DNA from: Cololabis saira
Taxonomy: Eukaryota; Chordata; Actinopteri; Beloniformes; Belonidae
Direction: 5' to 3'
DNA length: 64,000 bases
Assembly (NCBI RefSeq): GCF_033807715.1
Contig: NC_084587.1
Coordinates: forward strand, 27,593,017-27,657,016
The translations under genes were made by a program, and so were the position numbers. How positions within the stretch are numbered: the stretch's first letter is position 1; each line of letters starts with the position of its first letter. Below are positions 1 through 46,700 of the stretch, in pieces. The notes beneath the pieces are model-generated. The model was given only the letters and a program-made list of their open reading frames with translations, did no database searches and was not told the origin of the DNA.

Positions 1-187
1 AGCATACACCAGTGTACAAAATATAAAAAACAATTAAACAGTACTAAAAAATATAAAATAGTAACAAAAACAAACTACAGACCAAACTAATCCCTCCCCT
101 GTCACTGCCAGATTACTAATCACAATATGAGGTCACTCTATCATCAAAAGCCTGCACTAGGAATACAAAAGAAATATGAAGTGTAGT

Positions 188-3100
188 TCACAGGGTCTGG
201 AATGCTTCTAGAAAAGGTCCCCACACTTTCTGGAACTTATTTGATTTCTGAAGCGAGTATCTAATTTTCTCCAGTTTTAAGCAGGACATGATGTCTTCCA
301 GCCATTGTGCACGAGTAGGAGGGAAGGGATCCTTCCACCTGAACAGAATTGCCCGACGAGCCAAAAGGGAGGCAAAAGACAAAGTGTGCCCCTGTGCAGT
401 GGTTAACTTCCTTCCTCCCTCCATGACCCCAAACAGGGCAGTCAGTGGGTTTGGTTCTAATCTGATTTTAAGCACCAGAGAGAGAGTATGAAATACTTCC
501 ATCCAGTACTTATTTAGACATGGGCAGGACCAGTACATGTGGATGAGAGAGGCTTCGGCTACTTTACATCTTACACAGTATGGACTAATATCTGGGTACA
601 TGGAGGATAGCTTTGCTTTGGAAATATGAGCCCTGTGTACCACTTTAAACTGAATTAAGCAGTGACGTGCGCACAGGGAGGTTGTATTAACCAGTTTGAG
701 TATGGACTCCCAGGTATCCTCTGATAAGGGAAGCCCTAAGTCCTGCTCCCATGCTGCTTTGAGTTTACCTGTAGGGGCACTCTTCAGATCCAGCAACATG
801 CCATAGAAAGACGAAATGAGCCCCTTTTTGAATGGGTCTGTGGCAAGAACTTTGTCAACTGTGGTCAAGCCTATCGATGCACCAGGGCTGGGTGTCTGGG
901 AAAGAACAAAATGTCTAGCCTGAAGATACCTAAAGAAATGTGATTTTGGAAGGCTGAATTTACTACTTAACTGCTCAAAAGATGCCACGGTGCCGTCTAT
1001 GAACATATCTTTAAAACGAATCATACCCCTCCTGTGCCATTCCTGGAAGGTGGGGTCCTCAAGGGATGGTTTGAAAGAGTGATTTGATGCAATGGGGCTA
1101 AGAAGAGAGAAGCTGTGAAAACCAAAAAACTTCCTAAATTGGGCCCAAATTCTAAGAGAATGTTTAACCACTGGGTTTTTGATTGATTTAAGTGAAGGAA
1201 GTGGAAGTGAGGAGCCGAGTAGGGCAGGAATTGACAGGTCATCAGTTGGATGTAACTCCATCGCCACCCAGTCAGGGCGGTCAGCGCCGTCGCAGTGGAA
1301 GGACCAGAATGCAAGGCAGCGCAGGTTAGCAGCCCAATAGTAATAACGAAAGTTTGGGAGGGCCAGACCACCTGCAGACTTAATTTTTTGAAGGTGAGTT
1401 TTGTTCAAACGTGGCCGTTTACCTCGCCATAGGTATGAAGATATAACTGAGTCAAGGGACTGAAAAAAAGAACCAGGAATAAAGAGTGGTAAGGTCTGGA
1501 AAAGGTACAAAAATTTAGGTAAAATGGTCATTTTGACTGAATTGATGCGACCCACAAGAGACATTGACAGGGGTGACCATTGTGTAAGGGTTTGTTTGGT
1601 CTCATTTAACAATGAGATAAGATTCTCTTGGAGCAGGTCTTTGTGTTTCCTTGTCACCGATATGCCTAAATAGGAGAATTTGTCATTTGCGATTTTAAAG
1701 GGAAAATTGGAAAGGTCTAAAGCATGCGATTCGAGATTGGTAGGGAAAAGCTCACTTTTGCTGAGATTCAGTTTATAGCCTGAGAGTTTCCCAAACTGAC
1801 TGAGAAGTGACAGCGCAGGGGGTAATGAGGCCAGAGGGTGAGAGATGAAAAGCAAGAGGTCATCGGCATAAAGCGAGACCTTATGTTCCCTGCCACCTCT
1901 CCAGATACCGGACACATCCTCACAAGATCGGAGCGCTGTGGCAAGCGGTTCGATAGCCATGTCAAAAAGCATGGGACTAAGGGGGCACCCCTGACGGGTT
2001 CCACGATGCAGATTAAATGGTTTTGACCGTTGAGAGTTAGTACGAATTGAGGCTGTTGGGTGTAAATAGAGAAGTTTAATCCACAGAGCAAAGTTCGGAC
2101 CAAAACCAAACCTGTCCAGCACAGCAAAGAGATAATCCCATTGGACGCGATCAAATGCTTTCTCCGCATCCAGAGAGACAACGCATTCAGGGATAGCCTC
2201 AGAGGCAGAGTAGATAATATTGAACAGTCGCCTTGTGTTGAAGTAAGACTGCCTACCTTTAATGAAGCCAGTTTGGTCTTCAGATATAATTGTGGGGAGG
2301 ACATTCTCCAGCCTATGGGCTAGGACTTTAGCTAGGATTTTAGCATCTGTGTTTAAGAGGGAGATGGGCCTGTAGGAGGCGCATTCAGTAGGATCCTTCC
2401 CTTTTTTAGCTATGAGGGTGATGCAGGCCTCCGAAAAAGAAGGAGGGAGGGAACCGTGGCTGAAGGATTCTGAAATAACTGAAGATAGCAATGGGGAAAG
2501 CAAATTAGAAAATTTCTTTAGAAATTCCGCCGGGAAGCCATCAGGGCCAGGACATTTACCCGACTGCAGTGAAGAAATGGCTCGAGTAATTTCCATCAGG
2601 GATATCGGTTCTTCTAATGTCTTCCTTAGATCTGGTGAAAGACTGGGAATACTAAGACTATTTAAAAAGTCCGCAATCTCATCTCGATCAGTCTGAGATT
2701 CCGAGGTGTATAGCTGGGTATAAAAGTCCCTGAATGCTTCATTTATGAGTAAGTGGTCTGTAGTTACATGGCCATTTGGTAATCGAATCTTAGAAATATT
2801 TTGTTTAGCCTTAGAGCCTTTAAGTTGGTTGGCTAATAATTTGTCAGATTTGTCTCCATAAACATAAAACCTGGTTTTACTTTTCAGAAGTGACTGTTCA
2901 ATTGGGTGAGTGGTAAGCAGGTCAAATTTAGTTTTAAGTTCTAGCCGCTTTTTGTAAAGATCTGGGGATTTAGTCCGAGAATATTCTTCATCGACCTCTT
3001 TAATTTGGCGGGCAAGGTCTGATCGCTCCCTATAAGATTTTTGCCTCACCCTAGCAGTGTAGGATATAATCTGTCCCCGGAGATAAGCCTTGAGGGAATC

Positions 3101-3961
3101 CCAGACAGTTAGACTAGACATTCCTGGAGTCATATTCGTGGATAGGAAAAAGGCTATTTCCGTTTCCATTGATTTAACAAAATTTGTGTCCGACAGCAGA
3201 GTTGAATTGAATCGCCACTGTCTGTCTCTCTGAGGTAGGTCAGGAAGGGACATGGTTAGAACCACAGGAGCGTGGTCGGAAATGACAATGCTCTGATAAG
3301 CACAGGAATGGACCAGGGGAATCAGTTGATTATCAATAAAAAAATAATCAATCCTCGAGTATGTGTGGTGCACTTGTGAGAAAAAGGAGTATTCTCTGTC
3401 ACATGGATGTAAAGAACGCCACACATCACAAACACCGTAGTCAGAAAGGAACGCCTGAATAAGACGGGCTGACTTACTTGCTGTGCCGGGGTTGGTAGAG
3501 GATCGGTCTAGGACTGGGTCGAGCCAGCAATTAAAATCACCACCCAGTATGAGAGAATATGTATTAAGGTCAGGGAGCAGTGAAAACAGTCGTTCAAAAA
3601 AGACTGCATCATCTGAATTAGGGGCATAAACGTTCACAAGTACGACCAATGTATTGAATAATTTCCCAGAAACGATCACGTAGCGACCAAACTTGTCAGA
3701 AATCACATTGTGCTGCTCAAATGAAACATCCTGACTGATCAGAACTGAAACTCCTCGGGCTTTAGCTTGAAAGGAGGAGTGAAATCTCTGCCCTGACCAC
3801 CTCGGGAACAGGCGGCTATTATCAGAACTGCGAATATGAGTTTCTTGTAGAAAGGCTATTTCTGTTTTAAGGTGTTTTAGATGTGAGAAGATCCTCTTCC
3901 TTTTAACAGGGTGATTCAGACCCTTAACATTCCAGCTCACCAACTTCAAGTATCTACTCAT
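188..3961 (-). CDS. LINE ORF2: endonuclease-reverse transcriptase
   Basis: An intact 1257-residue ORF2 protein. The N-terminal third is an apurinic/apyrimidinic-type endonuclease: N11 in SWNVKGLN, E40 in LQETH, D142 and N144 in GGDFN, and the SDH motif at 228-230. The reverse transcriptase follows, with GPDGFPAEF, RPISLLNTDAK, DQTGFIKGR, AFDR near residue 600, RQGCPLSPMLFD and the catalytic YADD starting at Tyr698. A C-terminal C-x2-C-x8-H-x4-C knuckle (CVRCKVAEASLIH and onward) is typical of L1/Tx1-type ORF2. Known role: it nicks target DNA and primes reverse transcription of the LINE RNA from the nick. The start codon is the first Met, directly before the endonuclease domain. No catalytic residue that I can recognise is missing, so activity is possible but unproven. 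Confidence 0.93.
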   Translation of the reverse strand: MSRYLKLVSWNVKGLNHPVKRKRIFSHLKHLKTEIAFLQETHIRSSDNSRLFPRWSGQRFHSSFQAKARGVSVLISQDVSFEQHNVISDKFGRYVIVSGKLFNTLVVLVNVYAPNSDDAVFFERLFSLLPDLNTYSLILGGDFNCWLDPVLDRSSTNPGTASKSARLIQAFLSDYGVCDVWRSLHPCDREYSFFSQVHHTYSRIDYFFIDNQLIPLVHSCAYQSIVISDHAPVVLTMSLPDLPQRDRQWRFNSTLLSDTNFVKSMETEIAFFLSTNMTPGMSSLTVWDSLKAYLRGQIISYTARVRQKSYRERSDLARQIKEVDEEYSRTKSPDLYKKRLELKTKFDLLTTHPIEQSLLKSKTRFYVYGDKSDKLLANQLKGSKAKQNISKIRLPNGHVTTDHLLINEAFRDFYTQLYTSESQTDRDEIADFLNSLSIPSLSPDLRKTLEEPISLMEITRAISSLQSGKCPGPDGFPAEFLKKFSNLLSPLLSSVISESFSHGSLPPSFSEACITLIAKKGKDPTECASYRPISLLNTDAKILAKVLAHRLENVLPTIISEDQTGFIKGRQSYFNTRRLFNIIYSASEAIPECVVSLDAEKAFDRVQWDYLFAVLDRFGFGPNFALWIKLLYLHPTASIRTNSQRSKPFNLHRGTRQGCPLSPMLFDMAIEPLATALRSCEDVSGIWRGGREHKVSLYADDLLLFISHPLASLPPALSLLSQFGKLSGYKLNLSKSELFPTNLESHALDLSNFPFKIANDKFSYLGISVTRKHKDLLQENLISLLNETKQTLTQWSPLSMSLVGRINSVKMTILPKFLYLFQTLPLFIPGSFFQSLDSVISSYLWRGKRPRLNKTHLQKIKSAGGLALPNFRYYYWAANLRCLAFWSFHCDGADRPDWVAMELHPTDDLSIPALLGSSLPLPSLKSIKNPVVKHSLRIWAQFRKFFGFHSFSLLSPIASNHSFKPSLEDPTFQEWHRRGMIRFKDMFIDGTVASFEQLSSKFSLPKSHFFRYLQARHFVLSQTPSPGASIGLTTVDKVLATDPFKKGLISSFYGMLLDLKSAPTGKLKAAWEQDLGLPLSEDTWESILKLVNTTSLCARHCLIQFKVVHRAHISKAKLSSMYPDISPYCVRCKVAEASLIHMYWSCPCLNKYWMEVFHTLSLVLKIRLEPNPLTALFGVMEGGRKLTTAQGHTLSFASLLARRAILFRWKDPFPPTRAQWLEDIMSCLKLEKIRYSLQKSNKFQKVWGPFLEAFQTL

Positions 3962-4713
3962 AATATCTAAGAAGAAAAATTAGGTGTGCACAATGACCTA
4001 GGCAGAAAAAAAGAGAACGGAAAGGAGGTTGAATGTGACCCACATTAAGTAATGAGTTGAAAAGAGTTAATGCAAAGTTTCTGGCAGTGACATATCCCCC
4101 CGACCCACCCTCCCCAACTAAGACAGCTGCTATAGAAAAATAAAAAAAAAGCAGCAAGCTCTTCAAACCAAACATAGTGCAATAACACATCTTCCTATCC
4201 TACACACTAATAGCTTTTGCTCCCGTATCATGGGTGTATACCTATTAGCACCTTAAAACGTGTAGATGTAAATAAAAAAAAAGGAATACCCTCTCAAATC
4301 TTGACCTGGAAGTCCCGATATGAGCCCAGAAATATTTTTACAAAAATATAAAATATAAAACGTCCGACTTAAGCAGCGTAAAAGTAAGGTTAACAGCTTA
4401 CAATTATTACAAAACTTATAGGTAAATCGGAAAAGCTTTTTTTTTTTTTTTTTTTTTTTTTCTCTCCCTCTTCACCACTCTTTTTCCCCTTCCCTCAAAT
4501 AGCCAAAAATAACTGCAAATTAATAATATTTGCAAAGGGGCAGTCCAACTAACAACAGAGAAAATACTGGTTGTCGCGGGGTTACTCACCCTCCCCTCAG
4601 GAATAATGTGACTCACGTAAAAAAAAAAAGAGAGAGAAAAAAAAGTCAGTCCGTGAGCGTCAGTGAGCCGCACCGGGCTGCAGGCGGAGCCGTGGCAGCC
4701 TCCAACAGTCCCG

Positions 4714-5520
4714 TTACGGCGGGTTTGAAGCTTTGCTGCGACTCGTGATGAATTTGCGCGCCTCATCCACGGAGCCGATCCACTTCCTGGCCCCCCCGGA
4801 CAGCGTGAGCCGGAGCCGGGCGGGGAAGAGCAGAGCCGGCCTCAGACCCAGCTGGTAGAGCTCCGACATGACTCCGCTGTATTCCGCTCGTTGGCTGGCA
4901 ACTTCGGGGCTGTAATCCTCCAGGACCCGGATGGGCTGGCCGCGATATTCCAACTTTCCTCTCCGGCGCGCCTCCCTGATGAGGATATCCTTCGTCTGGT
5001 ACCGGTGAAGGCGGATGATGACCGGACGCGGTCTCTGTCCCGGGGCCGGCTTGGCGGCGAGCGAGCGGTGCGCTCTGTCTATCTCTGGCGGTGACGGCAG
5101 CGTATCGTTCCCGAACACCTCACACAGCAGCTTGGAGAAGAAAGCCGCCGGAGAACCGCTCTCGGTCGACTCCGGTAAGCCCAGGATACGGAAGTTCTGC
5201 CTTCTGCTCCGGCTTTCCAAATCCACCACCTTGGCCTTCAGCCGAGCATTATCATCCCGTAGAGTCGAGCAGATGCCTTCAAGGTCCGTAACTCGCTGGC
5301 TGAGGTCTTCAGTGGCGAGTTCAAGGGACGAAACCCGTTGGCCATGGTCCTCGACCGCGAGCCGCGTTTGGTCGAGTTTGGAGTCGAGCTGACTGAAAGT
5401 ATTTTTGAACTCGGCGGCCAGGGCAGCGCGGTGTTCTTCCAGCAACGTGGTAATGGCCGCCAGGGTTAAGACAGCGCCAGCCTCGTCCTTTTTTCCCGAC
5501 TTGCCGCTCTTCGAAGCCAT
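4714..5520 (-). CDS. LINE ORF1: coiled-coil RNA-binding protein
   Basis: About 268 residues from the Met at 5520. The ORF is open 17 codons further upstream through a poly-Phe stretch, but MASKSGKSGKK has the usual basic start. Residues of roughly 55-110 form heptads (SQLDSKLDQTR, RVSSLELATEDLSQRV, DDNARLKAKVVDLE), consistent with a trimerising coiled coil. RRQNFRILGLPEST opens the RRM-like domain, and a basic C-terminal part (RRGKLEYRGQPIRVLEDYS) follows. This is the layout of L1 ORF1p (transposase_22-like), which coats LINE RNA and acts as a chaperone in the ribonucleoprotein. It lies upstream of ORF2 with a 752-bp gap. The 3' end is at a TAA. Confidence 0.88.
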   Translation of the reverse strand: MASKSGKSGKKDEAGAVLTLAAITTLLEEHRAALAAEFKNTFSQLDSKLDQTRLAVEDHGQRVSSLELATEDLSQRVTDLEGICSTLRDDNARLKAKVVDLESRSRRQNFRILGLPESTESGSPAAFFSKLLCEVFGNDTLPSPPEIDRAHRSLAAKPAPGQRPRPVIIRLHRYQTKDILIREARRRGKLEYRGQPIRVLEDYSPEVASQRAEYSGVMSELYQLGLRPALLFPARLRLTLSGGARKWIGSVDEARKFITSRSKASNPP

Positions 5521-5704
5521 CTCGGAGGTAAGTGGGCTCGTTCGAGACAAAAAAAAAAAGAAAAACAGCAACAGGGAATCCTTTTTAAAGTAAAAATTTT
5601 GAAAGTTTGAGGGCTTGGTGGTTTAAAAAGTTTGGCACTCACGGGAGCACTCGCGAAACGCGTCTACTCCATCTGCTCACCAACCGGAAGCCGTGATCAA
5701 CTTT

Positions 5705-6652
5705 TTATTCATTTTTTCATTTATATATATAGAGGAGAAGCGTCCTCACAGTCCAGGAAAAAAAACACAGCAGAACACCACCTGCTCAGATGCTGCTTCC
5801 CCCTTCCTCCCCACATCCTCCCACTCCCACCAACCCACTCCACCCCCACCCCATACCCCCCCAAATAATGGATCCAATGCAGAGCCAAAAAAAAATATAC
5901 TTATACATATCTTACAAAAAAAAAACAACACAAAATAGAACACACAAAACAAAAAACAACAGCAGCAACAAAACACAAAGCACGTACACCACTCCCAACC
6001 CCCTCCCCTTACCATCCAGGAATCCCATGACATTCCCATTCACTAAATAAGCCATTCTAAACATAAAACCAAACAGACAAAGATCATGTAAACCATGGAC
6101 GAGTTGGACCACAAACATTCATAACCTCTCAGAAATTTTCTCTAATAGATTTGACCAGCAATTGATATTGGATGATTTGGCATGATGTAGGCGAGCTGTA
6201 GAAAGCTCAAGCTGTGCAATATCCCGGTAAGCAAAAAGCCATTCCCTCACCGATAGTGCATGTGGTGGTTTCCAGCGACAGGCTATCATTCTTTTAGCGG
6301 CTGTAACACCAGCCAACAATAGACGCTTGTTGTTTACAGTTAGTTTTAGAGATGAGGTGTCAATAAGTAAAAGCAAAGCTTGTGAGTGAGGAATGGCCTT
6401 TCCAGTTATATTAGACATGATACACGAGACATTATTCCAAAAACTATTTACCTCCGGACACTGCCAAACCATATGATAGAAAGTAGCAATGGTATTGTCT
6501 GAACAAAAATCACAGTATGGATTATCTCTGAGTTTCATTTGTTGTAGTCTCCGACGAGTTAAGTAAGACCTATGAATAAATTTATAGTGTATCATTTGAT
6601 GATCAGGATTTCTGGAAGACAAGGATACATTTGACCATATAGTGTGCCACAA
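5705..6652 (-). pseudogene. 5'-truncated older LINE, ORF2 C-terminus and tail
   Basis: An ORF at 6652-6119 (177 codons) encodes only the C-terminal end of a second, diverged L1/Tx1-like ORF2: a LTRRRLQQMKLRDNPYC segment, a C-x2-C-x9-H-x4-C knuckle (CDFCSDNTIATFYH), and the closing region rich in Trp and Arg. No endonuclease or reverse transcriptase remains. The A/C-rich stretch 5705-6118 reads as its 3' UTR on the - strand. The full-length LINE to its left abuts this tail, so a younger LINE may have landed in the older one (inference). Confidence 0.7.
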
Positions 6653-7414
6653 ATAAAATTTAAATTTAATTTAAAAGCATTTGTAGGCCAAAGTGTTTTT
6701 CAGCATCAGAAAAATCACACTAATCAACAGTGATATCCCTGTATGACCACCCAGAGCAGCAGGTCAGACTTATAACTGGGGGCTTTTCCATTCAAGTATT
6801 TGTTTGTAATTAACAATGTTTTGTAATTTATCATTTTCTAAATGGGTAAACAATGCAATGTGCTTGGATTGATGAAAAGTGTGGACATATACAAATCAAC
6901 TTAAAGATAGTTTCAAGCTTTAGTCAGACTATGTAAGTTAATACGCCTATCAGACCATCTTAGCTTCCTTTTTAGTTTTTATTTTCAGTAAGATATTGTT
7001 TCTGCTGCCCTCACCACCTTATCAGAATTGTTGAAATGATTGGTTGGAGGTAACACATTTCACACTCTCAGAGATCTCTTCATGCTGAAAAAGGCATCTG
7101 GCATTTGTCAGCTCCTGCAGGAGGAAAACAGATTAAACCAGTTGATTTCTCAGCACTTCTCACCGCTCGCTGCCAAAGTAATCTGACTTTCAGCAACATT
7201 CACAGTCAAAGGCATTCACATTTACTACTAAAACAGACAGATGCTATGCAACCAGCATTGAATACCCAGAAGGCAATTGGTCTCATATCAGAGCTCTCAA
7301 AATCAAGGCACACAGGTGAAACACCTGCTGCAGCTTTGGATTTCATTCTTCCTTGTTGACATTTATTTAAAAATTCACAACGGTTTGGCATGTGTGTGCC
7401 ACGCATGATGACAG
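6653..7414. other. Non-coding intron sequence upstream of first visible myosin exon
   Basis: AT-rich sequence without any myosin exon I can recognise. The exon that should precede the one at 7415 (end of the motor domain before the converter) is not here, so it must lie left of the window, beyond the two LINEs. Confidence 0.5.
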
Positions 7415-42691
<35,277 letters not shown>

Positions 42692-43083
42692 CGTGTGCAC
42701 ACGCTCAGCTGTGCGTACAAGCTTTTCTTTACGTGTAGACGAAAGCTCTGGAGTAAAACCACTCCTTATTTCCTTCAGGTGACTGTTAGCTCAGTAAAAT
42801 GTTTACTGGAATATTGAGGAAAATGCAGTCCAGAAACGGTGATGTTGGATGCAGAGATTTACTCTATTCATACAGTTGTACATACCGTTTACTTTTAATT
42901 TATTACATGTTTTGTCTTCACAGAAGCTGTTGATTTGTGAGGACCTGTTTTTAATGCTATATTTGTCTAACAGTTTTGTAAATTACTGTTTTTATGGAGT
43001 TTTTATATGTTTGGCTGTTAATCTTCATATAAAATAATCATTATATTCAACATATTTTGTAATGTATATTTTAACAAAATAAA
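42692..43083 (+). terminator. myo15a 3' UTR and polyadenylation signal
   Basis: About 390 bp after the TAA the first canonical AATAAA occurs at 43078-43083, in AT-rich sequence. This is the likely transcript end. Confidence 0.6.
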
Positions 43084-46000
43084 ACAAGACCTTTTAAAGA
43101 AAATTGTAAGCACTTATGCACTTGTTAATTAAAATGATGAAAACATCTGGTATTAGGAGTTTTCATTGTAAAATGGTCAGACCAAATGTTTGGAACGGTA
43201 ACAACACTAAACTAACTTATAAAGGGGTCCAAGCCCTCCACGCACCGCCATCACCAATACCGTCCGGACTCGTCCACAGCTGTTGCGGCCTCTGGTCGCT
43301 CCCACCGTCAGCTATGGCCAGTCTAAACGTCAGGCCAAGATTGGTGTATATATATTTAAACTACTCGTGTTTGGGAGCCCCCTACTGTTGGTATATTTCC
43401 TAAATTGGCTCAGGTGTCTAGCATTGAGTTCTGCACTTGGTCCTTAAATTTCATGTCATTATCTTTTTTCATTTCCATATTATTGACTGTTAACTATTTT
43501 GCTAGTTTTTTCCTAATGTTTGGATGCGCGTAACTTCGTAACAAAACAAAAAATTTAAAAATGTGCTTCTGTAACCTTGTTTCACGTGGGCTATAGTTAT
43601 ATAAGACAAATCTTTGCAGTGATTAGGTCAAAGCAAAGGATGCATGGTTTAGGAGATATGAGTCCAAATGTACTTTTTTTGCCGTAGCGCCACCTTGTGG
43701 CTGACGTGTAGATTTTGGGATTAATCTACATTGATTGGAGGTTTCCAAGCCCTGTGAATAACTTCTCCGGATGAGTTTTAGTTTGGGCTGCCCAGAAACT
43801 TTCTGGGAAGAAGAATATTAGAACAAATTTTAAAAAGGTACAATAGGATTCCAGCACGCTGGAGTGCTGGGAACCGTGGATGCGTGCATCACGGATCCTG
43901 CGATCAGGTGCGCCGAAAAGGGGGCGTGAAGGAGACGGATTCTTGGGGCCCATGATTGAGGGGGGGCCCAGAGAGGTCCCTAACGATGATGAAATGATGA
44001 TACAGAAAACTAATGTCACTAAGTTATTAACTTACATATAATCACAAATGTTTTACTTTCAATATCCTGGTAAGAACAACTTTATTTGTTTTGGAAACAT
44101 CAACGCCTGCAGCCAGCAAGGAGCTTGAGACGGCGGTATGTCTCAAAAATCAGGCAGTCAAACAAGAAAAGAAAAGAAATTAAGAGAGGAGAAAGAGTTG
44201 AAGGGTCAACAGTATGTAACCCAGTATTTCCCAAAAAAAAGGTGGGTTTGTTAGTTTTGGTGGAAACTTATGGAATATTGACCAGCTCACTTTTCTCACC
44301 ATGTTAGCTCAGGAAAACTCTGGATTCTGGATTTTTACATTTTACTGTTGTTATATTAGTTAAATAATCAATCCAGTCAAACATTTATCAAGCTGTTCTT
44401 ATTCAATAATAGTTGACCTCCCCTCTGTCAAAATGATTTTTCTGAACATTCTGAACCGATTCAAGTGTCTGTTAGCCCCAAACTCCCCCTGAATCAGCCC
44501 CAGTGCCCCCACATGAGGAAGGAAGTGAGCAGTTGTGTGTGGTGAAATTTTCAACTATTTTAATGGTTTAAAAAGCATAAAAATGTAATACCTGCATTAA
44601 GAACAGGGGAGAAAATCTGTGACTTGGGTGACTGTTCTCAGTCCAATCAAGGACGTTTACATGTTGATGACTATGCAATAAAAAATAGTTTTATTATAGG
44701 AAATACTATATAATTGATGTATGTCATGTACACTCTACAGAGCCAGGTCCAGGACTCTCTTGATAGTCAAAAATACCATTAAAATGCATAATTGTGTGTA
44801 AAATAGCATAAAAAAATGTTGCCACTGTGTTGGGGGCCAAAGTTCCTAGCTGCGCCCCTGCCTGCGTTTATTTTTTTTAATCGTTATGACAGTTTATAAT
44901 TTATATAACACTTGATGTAGAGTATTTGAAAACATTGTTCCTCAAAGAAAGAAAATAATGAATTTGCATATTTCTCCTTGTGCAGTATATTTTATTAAAC
45001 TATTTAAGGAATGTGGAGGACGAAGTCTGTAAAGTGCAAAGGGTCACGGATGTTCATTTTAGGCTTGAAAACACTGCTTCCAGAACTGTCACTCTCACTG
45101 TCACTGTCACCCTTTGTCAAGTACTATCATAACGTCACTGTGCAAAAAAGAAGCCTTACGTTAGCCTTGTCCAAAGGCGACATAAAGGTATCTGGGTTCA
45201 GAGATATACAGGATGTATAATTCCATGATGGCAGGACTGATGCAGAATGGAACGTTGAGATTTTAGTAGAATGTGTGATGCCTTCAAGACATTATTTTCT
45301 AGGATCATCCATGCATTTTTAACAACATGATGCAAAACATCAATCTGCACACATTGCAAAGACATGTCTGAGAAAGAAGTGGATACTGGACTAGTATACT
45401 AGTCTAGTATACTGGAATGCAGCCCTGACCGATCCTGTCCAGTCCTGACCTGCACCGAATCTGCAGGGAAGAATAGAACAGAAATACAGGAGACTAACCA
45501 CTAGCCACCTGTAACCAGAATTTCAGAACATCTTAAAAAGTGTTGTAAGAAAGAGTGGCAACATTGTAAAGCGTCACTGTCCTTTTTATGCGTTGCAAGC
45601 TTAAAATGCAGGAACGGTTGTTGATTAACAGGTAAAATGAAGTTCTCAAAACAAAGCATACATCAATAAGTTGTTCTGTTTGCCTTGAAATAAAGGTCAA
45701 ACTAAATGTAAGAGGTTTTCTTTTTCTTTTCCTTTTTTTGCACATTCTCTGATTTATGATTGTAGAATTGTATACACACTAGTATAACATTTTACTTAAG
45801 GTTTTATGTATGTGTAAATGAGTATATTGCTTTGCTTTGCTGGAATCTTTAATTAGGCTAAATGCCTTCTCCCAAAACCAAAACACTTATGAAAGTGAAC
45901 TAAATCTGTACTTTATTACTTTTCCCCACTGTTTTATTGCCTCTCTCAGAAGACGCAGAAGTTGCTTTGATTACATTATACATTAGTTAAGCAATTTCTG
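43084..46000. other. Intergenic region myo15a-alkbh5
   Basis: No host gene seen. 43200-43740 resembles a dispersed teleost repeat (gcgccaccttgtggctgac near its end). 43850-44000 is locally GC-rich. The rest is AT-rich and unassigned. Confidence 0.45.
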
Positions 46001-46297
46001 TGTGGAGTTTGCATGTTCTCCCCTTGCTTGCCTGGGTTTTCTCTGGGTACTCCGGCTTCCTCCCACAGTCCAAAAACATGCATAGTAGGTTAATTGGTGA
46101 CTCTAAATTGCCCGTAGGTGTGAGTGTGAGTGTGCATGGTTTGTGTGTTTATATGTGGCCCTGTGATGGACTGGTGACCTGTCCAGGGTGTAACCCCAGC
46201 CTCTCACCTAAAAAATGAGCTGGGATAGGCTCCAGCAGACCCCTGTGACCCCGCAAGGGATAAAGCGGGTAAGACAATGGATGGATGGATGGATTAG
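46001..46297 (+). repeat. Teleost interspersed repeat with (ATGG)n tail
   Basis: Contains the highly repeated teleost phrases gtggagtttgcatgttctcc, ccggcttcctcccacagtcc, ctctaaattgcccgtaggtg and ctgggataggctccagcaga, ending in (atgg)n at 46280-46295. It is probably the 3' end of a LINE or a related SINE; the class is uncertain. Confidence 0.75.
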
Positions 46298-46422
46298 TTA
46301 AGCACGTGCACAAATCTATGATATAGCGACATAGCCTGTTAAGTAAAGAGTTTGTCCCAAAGAAGGGTAAATAAGAGGTTAGTGGGACAGAATTAGCAGA
46401 GATCAGAGATGGACTGAAGTGA

Positions 46423-46541
46423 AGGATGATTTATGGTTCCGCGTTACACCAACGTGTAGCATACGCCGTAGGGTACGCGGCGACATGCACCGTACGTTGC
46501 GCGTCGCCGCGTACCTTACGGCGTAGGCCCTGCGTCGATTT
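46423..46541. mobile_element. CpG-rich palindromic MITE, promoter copy
   Basis: Starts AGGATGATTTATGGTTCCGC and folds on gtagggtacgcggcgac / gcgtcgccgcgtaccttac. It is the same family as 54058-54180, but its right end is cut off after gcgtcgattt. It lies about 600 bp upstream of the alkbh5 start codon. Confidence 0.8.
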
Positions 46542-46544
46542 CCC

Positions 46545-46700
46545 AAACATGGATGATGCCCCGCCCACAAAGACGTGACGATCCACCACAGCGCATGCGC
46601 AGACCGCTGGCAGGTTACACGAGTTTATTTTCAGGTTAGCTCCGGGAGACGGCTGTGGAGGTGGCAAACTCGCCGCTGCTAAAGGGCTTTCCCCGCAGCT
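46545..46700 (+). promoter_or_regulatory. Putative alkbh5 core promoter
   Basis: A CpG-rich island edge with a GC box (CCCCGCCC near 46558), a TGACG half-site (near 46575) and an NRF1-type palindrome GCGCATGCGC at 46591-46600. No TATA box is visible. Housekeeping genes such as alkbh5 usually have this type of promoter. Start site not determined. Confidence 0.45.

Larger units (their letters stand above)
1..5704 (-). mobile_element. Near full-length L1/Tx1-like LINE, two intact ORFs
   Basis: A non-LTR retrotransposon reads right to left: a GC-rich 5' leader (about 5704-5521), ORF1 (5520-4714), an inter-ORF spacer of about 750 bp with T/A tracts, ORF2 (3961-188) and a 3' UTR reaching the window edge. 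Both ORFs are free of stops and frameshifts over their whole length, which suggests a young, possibly recently mobile copy. The 3' tail and target duplication lie outside the window, so the left boundary is unknown. The right boundary at about 5704 is inferred from the end of the GC-rich leader and the start of an older LINE tail. It lies antisense to the myosin gene, probably inside one of its introns. The clade is inferred from the ORF1 and ORF2 architecture, not from a search. Confidence 0.85.

Noticed and set aside
1021..2696. Open frames of 60-178 codons overlapping LINE ORF2 in other frames or on the + strand
   Set aside because: Shadows of the intact ORF2; no domain or start context.
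5746..6118. Open frames rich in Pro/His or Cys/Phe/Val
   Set aside because: Low-complexity A/C-rich LINE tail; not coding.
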